DNA from: Bdellovibrionales bacterium Ga0074139 | GTDB taxonomy: Bacteria > Bdellovibrionota > Bdellovibrionia > Bdellovibrionales > Bdellovibrionaceae | Direction of reading: 5' to 3' | NCBI GenBank assembly: GCA_001464795.1 | Contig: LNEB01000015.1 | Location: 1-64,000, forward strand | Length of the DNA stretch: 64,000 nt | Shown: one piece after another, positions 61,101-64,000 of the stretch | How positions within the stretch are numbered: position 1 is the first letter of the stretch | Layout: each line of letters opens with the position of its first letter | Made by a program: the position numbers and the translations under genes | Notes under the pieces: model-generated | What the model was told of the DNA's origin: nothing | The model's database searches: none | Seen by the model: the letters and a program-made list of their open reading frames with translations, nothing else

Positions 61101-62549
61101 TTAACCCACCGAATTTTCTAACTTCATTTCTATTAGTTTTACAGCTTCCACTGAAAATTCTAACGGAAGTTCTTTGAAGACATCTTTGCAAAAACCATTC
61201 ACAAGCATAGAAATGGTTTTCTCCATGCTAAGACCTCGCGATTGAAGATAAAAAATCTGATCCTCAGAAATCCGGGAAGTGGAAGCTTCATGCTCAATTT
61301 GTGCTGATTTATTTTTTACTTCTATATAGGGATATGTGTGCGCAGAGCTTTTATCACCCACCAACATCGAATCACACTGGGAATAATTTCTAGCTCCTTC
61401 AGCGGAAGGAAGAATTTTAACTAAACCACGGTAAGCGTTAGAAGAGAAATCGGCAGAAATCCCCTTTGAGATAATTGTGCTTTTTGTATTTTTACCTATG
61501 TGAATCATCTTTGTACCAGTGTCGGCCTGCATGTGATCATGAGTTAATGCCACCGAATAAAAAGCACCTTCAGATTCATCACCTTTTAAAATACAAGATG
61601 GGTACTTCCAGGTAATAGCTGATCCACTTTCGACCTGAGTCCAAGAAATTTTTGATTTTCGACCAGCACAAATTCCCCGCTTGGTCACAAAATTGTACAC
61701 GCCACCTAAACCGTTCTTGTCACCGGTGTACCAATTTTGCACAGTGGAGTATTTAATTTCTGCATTTTCCAGAGCGATAAGCTCTACGACAGCTGCGTGC
61801 AATTGATTTTCATCCCGTTGAGGAGCTGTACAGCCTTCAAGATAATTCACAAACGAATTTTCATCTGCGACTATCAATGTTCTTTCAAATTGTCCTGTTT
61901 CTTTAGCATTAATACGAAAGTAGGTTGAAAGATCGATGGGACAGCGAACGCCTTTGGGAATATAAACAAAAGATCCATCAGTAAAAACAGCGGCATTTAA
62001 TGCTGCGTAATAATTGTCAGTAATAGGAATCACTGAACCTAAGTACTTTTTCACTAAATCTGGATATTTTTGTACAGCCTCACTGATGGGGCAAAAAACT
62101 ACGCCCACTTTTTCAAGATCTTCTTGATGAGTGGTTGCAATGGAAACAGAGTCAAAAACAACGTCCATCGCCACACCAGAAATTCTTTTCTGTTCCTGTA
62201 GAGGAATTCCAAGGCGTGCAAATGTTTTTAACAACTCAGGGTCTATTTCTTCTAATGATTTGGGACCCGCTTTTTCATCGGACTTCTTTTTTGGAGCTGC
62301 ATAGTAGCGAATGTCTTGAAAATCAATTTTGGGGTACTGAACATGAGCCCATTGAGGTTCTGTCATAGTCAACCAGTGGCGATAAGCTTTGAGGCGATAC
62401 TCAAGCATCCATTCAGGTTCATTTTTTTTACCTGATATCAATCGAATGACATCTTCATTTAAACCTTTATCAATGACATCCTGTTCGACTGAAGTGTCAA
62501 ATCCATATTTATAGGCATAATCTAATTTTGTTTCTTGTGAATCAGACAT
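61101..62549 (-). CDS. sufB: SufB, Fe-S assembly scaffold
   Basis: ATG 62549 (MSDSQETK) lies in the last codons of the Rrf2 gene and has AGGA at good spacing; the longer frame to 62567 is less likely. Key parts: [55 protein letters not shown] and the end-domain [20 protein letters not shown]. SufB is the main cluster scaffold. 482 residues, normal. Confidence 0.96.
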   Translation of the reverse strand: MSDSQETKLDYAYKYGFDTSVEQDVIDKGLNEDVIRLISGKKNEPEWMLEYRLKAYRHWLTMTEPQWAHVQYPKIDFQDIRYYAAPKKKSDEKAGPKSLEEIDPELLKTFARLGIPLQEQKRISGVAMDVVFDSVSIATTHQEDLEKVGVVFCPISEAVQKYPDLVKKYLGSVIPITDNYYAALNAAVFTDGSFVYIPKGVRCPIDLSTYFRINAKETGQFERTLIVADENSFVNYLEGCTAPQRDENQLHAAVVELIALENAEIKYSTVQNWYTGDKNGLGGVYNFVTKRGICAGRKSKISWTQVESGSAITWKYPSCILKGDESEGAFYSVALTHDHMQADTGTKMIHIGKNTKSTIISKGISADFSSNAYRGLVKILPSAEGARNYSQCDSMLVGDKSSAHTYPYIEVKNKSAQIEHEASTSRISEDQIFYLQSRGLSMEKTISMLVNGFCKDVFKELPLEFSVEAVKLIEMKLENSVG

Positions 62550-62955
62550 GGTGGATATCCTGAACAAGTTCTTGAATGGTGATGGTTTTATAAAATTGAT
62601 TCAATTTTTCATTAAGAATTTTCATCGGTGGAACGATATTGCAGCTGTCTTGGATTTCACAGGCTCCATCATCTGTGATGCATTTTACGATCGATGAAGG
62701 ACCTTCAATCATTTCAACAAGTTGATGCAAAGAAAAGCTCTGTAGACTTTGAATCAATCGATATCCACCTGACACCCCTTGTTCCGAGTTCAGAATTCCT
62801 TTTTGTGCTAGGACTTGAAGCACACGTGCCACAACATCAAACGAAATATTCAAATGATCGGCCACTTCTTTGGCTGTCACTTTTTCGGGTGATCGCAGGT
62901 GGAGATATTTAAGGGCCATAAGTGAGTATTCGACTCGTCGATTCAATTTTGTCAT
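62542..62955 (-). CDS. Rrf2-family Fe-S-responsive regulator
   Basis: The N-terminal winged helix ([50 protein letters not shown]) is followed by three cysteines C92, C99, C105, close to IscR C92/C98/C104. It probably binds an Fe-S cluster and controls the suf operon it heads. Its last codons overlap the sufB start. The 25-bp dyad at 62997-63021 is a likely binding site. Confidence 0.9.
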   Translation of the reverse strand: MTKLNRRVEYSLMALKYLHLRSPEKVTAKEVADHLNISFDVVARVLQVLAQKGILNSEQGVSGGYRLIQSLQSFSLHQLVEMIEGPSSIVKCITDDGACEIQDSCNIVPPMKILNEKLNQFYKTITIQELVQDIHHV

Positions 62956-62996
62956 CGGGATGCAAACTAATTGAGAATGACACTAAACTCAACAAC

Positions 62997-63021
62997 AAAT
63001 ACGTTTTTATTTGTCGTATTT
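62997..63021. promoter_or_regulatory. 25-bp dyad, candidate operator of the Rrf2 regulator
   Basis: AAATACG (62997-63003) and CGTATTT (63015-63021) are perfect 7-bp inverted arms in the divergent space between the Rrf2 and 63066 genes. The 25-bp size equals that of IscR-type sites. Confidence 0.5.
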
Positions 63022-63065
63022 AAATTGTTCGTGATTTCAATATCTTATGCTGTTATGAAGCCTGT

Positions 63066-63902
63066 ATGAAGTTGTTAGGAATCAGTCTTTTTTGCCTTTT
63101 TGCCACATTGACCATTTGGGTGACCCTTTCTCAGTTTGGGGGTGCCCAAAGCTATCAGGCCTACGATCACGCCCTGATGAAGTTAGAAAGCCCCAGCTAT
63201 GCACTCAGCACAAGCTCACCTGAAGCAGCGGAAAAGTTTCTTTTGCAAAATAAAAAACATGGGCTGCGATTACCGATCCATATCAGTTCTGATGGTAAGC
63301 TTTTTACGGCCCCAAAAGGTGGCTTTGATTTTTTAAAAACTTTAGTCGAAAAAAATCCTGCCATGTTTAAAGGTTTGAAACCGCACCTTTATAGTTTTGA
63401 ATTTTTAAAATCGCAAAATCCAGAGTTTATGACAGCTGAGACTTGGAAAAACCTTAAACCTGCTTTTTGGATTTTCGATATTCAAGATAATGCCACAGAT
63501 GCTGATCGTTACATTGTAGAATGGGTCGAAGCTCACCAATTGGCCGATCAACTGATTATCAGAAGTGATGTTGACCTTGTTGTATCAAGCCTTAAAAGAT
63601 CAAAGCCACTTTGGATCTATGGATCAAGTTTGTCTGACAATACCCAATTTTTAACAATGGCCTCTGCTCACTTAGAAGGACTTCCTAGGTTCTTGCGAGA
63701 TTATTATTTTACAACCTTAACCTATCAAAATCGAGACATGATCAATCCCCGTGTTTTTGATGAAATGCGAAAACGACAAAAAAAAATTGCAATTGGTCCA
63801 GTTTTTTCATTGGAAGAAAAAAATCGCGCTGCTAGCTATCTTCCTGATATTTTAATCTTAGATGAATTACTTCTCGACACTCACAGCCAAAATTCATTGT
63901 AA
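63066..63902 (+). CDS. degenerate GDPD-like secreted protein
   Basis: A hydrophobic N-terminus (about 1-20) leads to a likely TIM-barrel. LRLPIHISSDGKLFTAP is like the GDPD strand E-D-V-x-T-x-D-G, FDIQDN is like strand 5, QLIIRSDVDLVVSSL and PDILILDELL are like the late strands. The HRG start and the ENT motif of glycerophosphodiester phosphodiesterases are absent, so it is probably inactive or only fold-related. The role is unknown. Confidence 0.4.
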   Translation: MKLLGISLFCLFATLTIWVTLSQFGGAQSYQAYDHALMKLESPSYALSTSSPEAAEKFLLQNKKHGLRLPIHISSDGKLFTAPKGGFDFLKTLVEKNPAMFKGLKPHLYSFEFLKSQNPEFMTAETWKNLKPAFWIFDIQDNATDADRYIVEWVEAHQLADQLIIRSDVDLVVSSLKRSKPLWIYGSSLSDNTQFLTMASAHLEGLPRFLRDYYFTTLTYQNRDMINPRVFDEMRKRQKKIAIGPVFSLEEKNRAASYLPDILILDELLLDTHSQNSL

Positions 63903-63944
63903 TTTTATTTTACTATCAAGACTTTATCTTCTTACAATAGCTCT

Positions 63945-64000
63945 ATGGAAAAAGTAGCTGTTAATACAAATGCATGGGATGCGATACTTCAAGCCAGTCC
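63945..64000 (+). CDS. start of a gene cut by the window end
   Basis: ATG 63945 opens a frame beginning MEKVAVNTNAWDAILQA that runs beyond the window. It follows the 63902 stop by 42 bp. Too little is visible to name it. Confidence 0.4.
   Translation, partial: MEKVAVNTNAWDAILQAS

Overview
The window is moderately AT-rich DNA from what looks like a member of the Bdellovibrionota (Bdellovibrio or a relative). The reasons are the gene content and order: an rpsU-yqeY-dnaG-rpoD operon, prkA-yeaH-spoVR, an Rrf2-sufBCDS-nfu operon, mreB, many lipoproteins with TPRs, and a very dense layout with ATGA-type overlaps. The genus is an inference; no rRNA is present.

Region 1 (about 400-21,600) is an integrative and conjugative element. 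At its right end is a large serine recombinase whose reading frame runs on into the antisense of a tRNA(CAT) gene lying 11 bp behind rpoD. An 11-bp direct repeat (410-420 and 21514-21524) is my best candidate for the attachment-site core. From left to right the element has: a divergent XRE regulator and small gene that share two copies of an 18-bp dyad operator; a compact signalling locus (sigma-54 activator, 77-aa peptide, membrane-anchored peptide-binding protein, stand-alone YcaO enzyme, hybrid histidine kinase); an APH(3')-type aminoglycoside phosphotransferase with its own, apparently leaderless, promoter; a cluster of TGACG/CGTCA half-sites; two tandem sigma-region-4-like regulators; a minimal VirB-type conjugation operon (B2, B3, B4, B5, B6, B8, B9, B10-like genes) followed by an FtsK-like coupling protein and a Replic_Relax-like protein; a lipoprotein; and small genes leading into the recombinase. 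I see no VirB11 ATPase and no classical HUH relaxase.

The most interesting possibility is the YcaO locus at 1470-7291. A sensor kinase, its likely partner activator, a solute-binding protein and a peptide-modifying enzyme flank one very small ORF, which suggests a modified-peptide signal that controls the element. No link to transfer genes is shown by the sequence itself.

Region 2 (21,537-34,003) is chromosomal core, mostly on the minus strand: tRNA, rpoD, dnaG, yqeY and rpsU; then tadA, a Tat-type M48 metalloprotease lipoprotein and a Cys-cluster protein on plus; then a secreted dienelactone hydrolase, a SUI1-type factor, and the spoVR-yeaH-prkA stress operon.

Region 3 (34,119-45,349) holds envelope and regulatory genes: a LolB-like lipoprotein behind a TPR lipoprotein, a PhaR-like regulator, a COG3014-type lipoprotein with LpoB, a lone RadC-type JAMM domain, and mreB followed directly by a sigma-like protein, a membrane protein resembling an anti-sigma factor, and a histidine kinase in overlapping frames.

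Region 4 (45,419-63,902) holds metabolism and maintenance: glpD, a HAD phosphatase, a RarD-type transporter, an operon xseA-xseB-ispA-tlyA followed by a patatin-like pseudoenzyme and pepP, a 6S RNA gene, a HEFAH-containing lipoprotein pair, and the Rrf2-sufB-sufC-sufD-sufS-nfu operon. A degenerate GDPD-like protein and the start of a further gene close the window.
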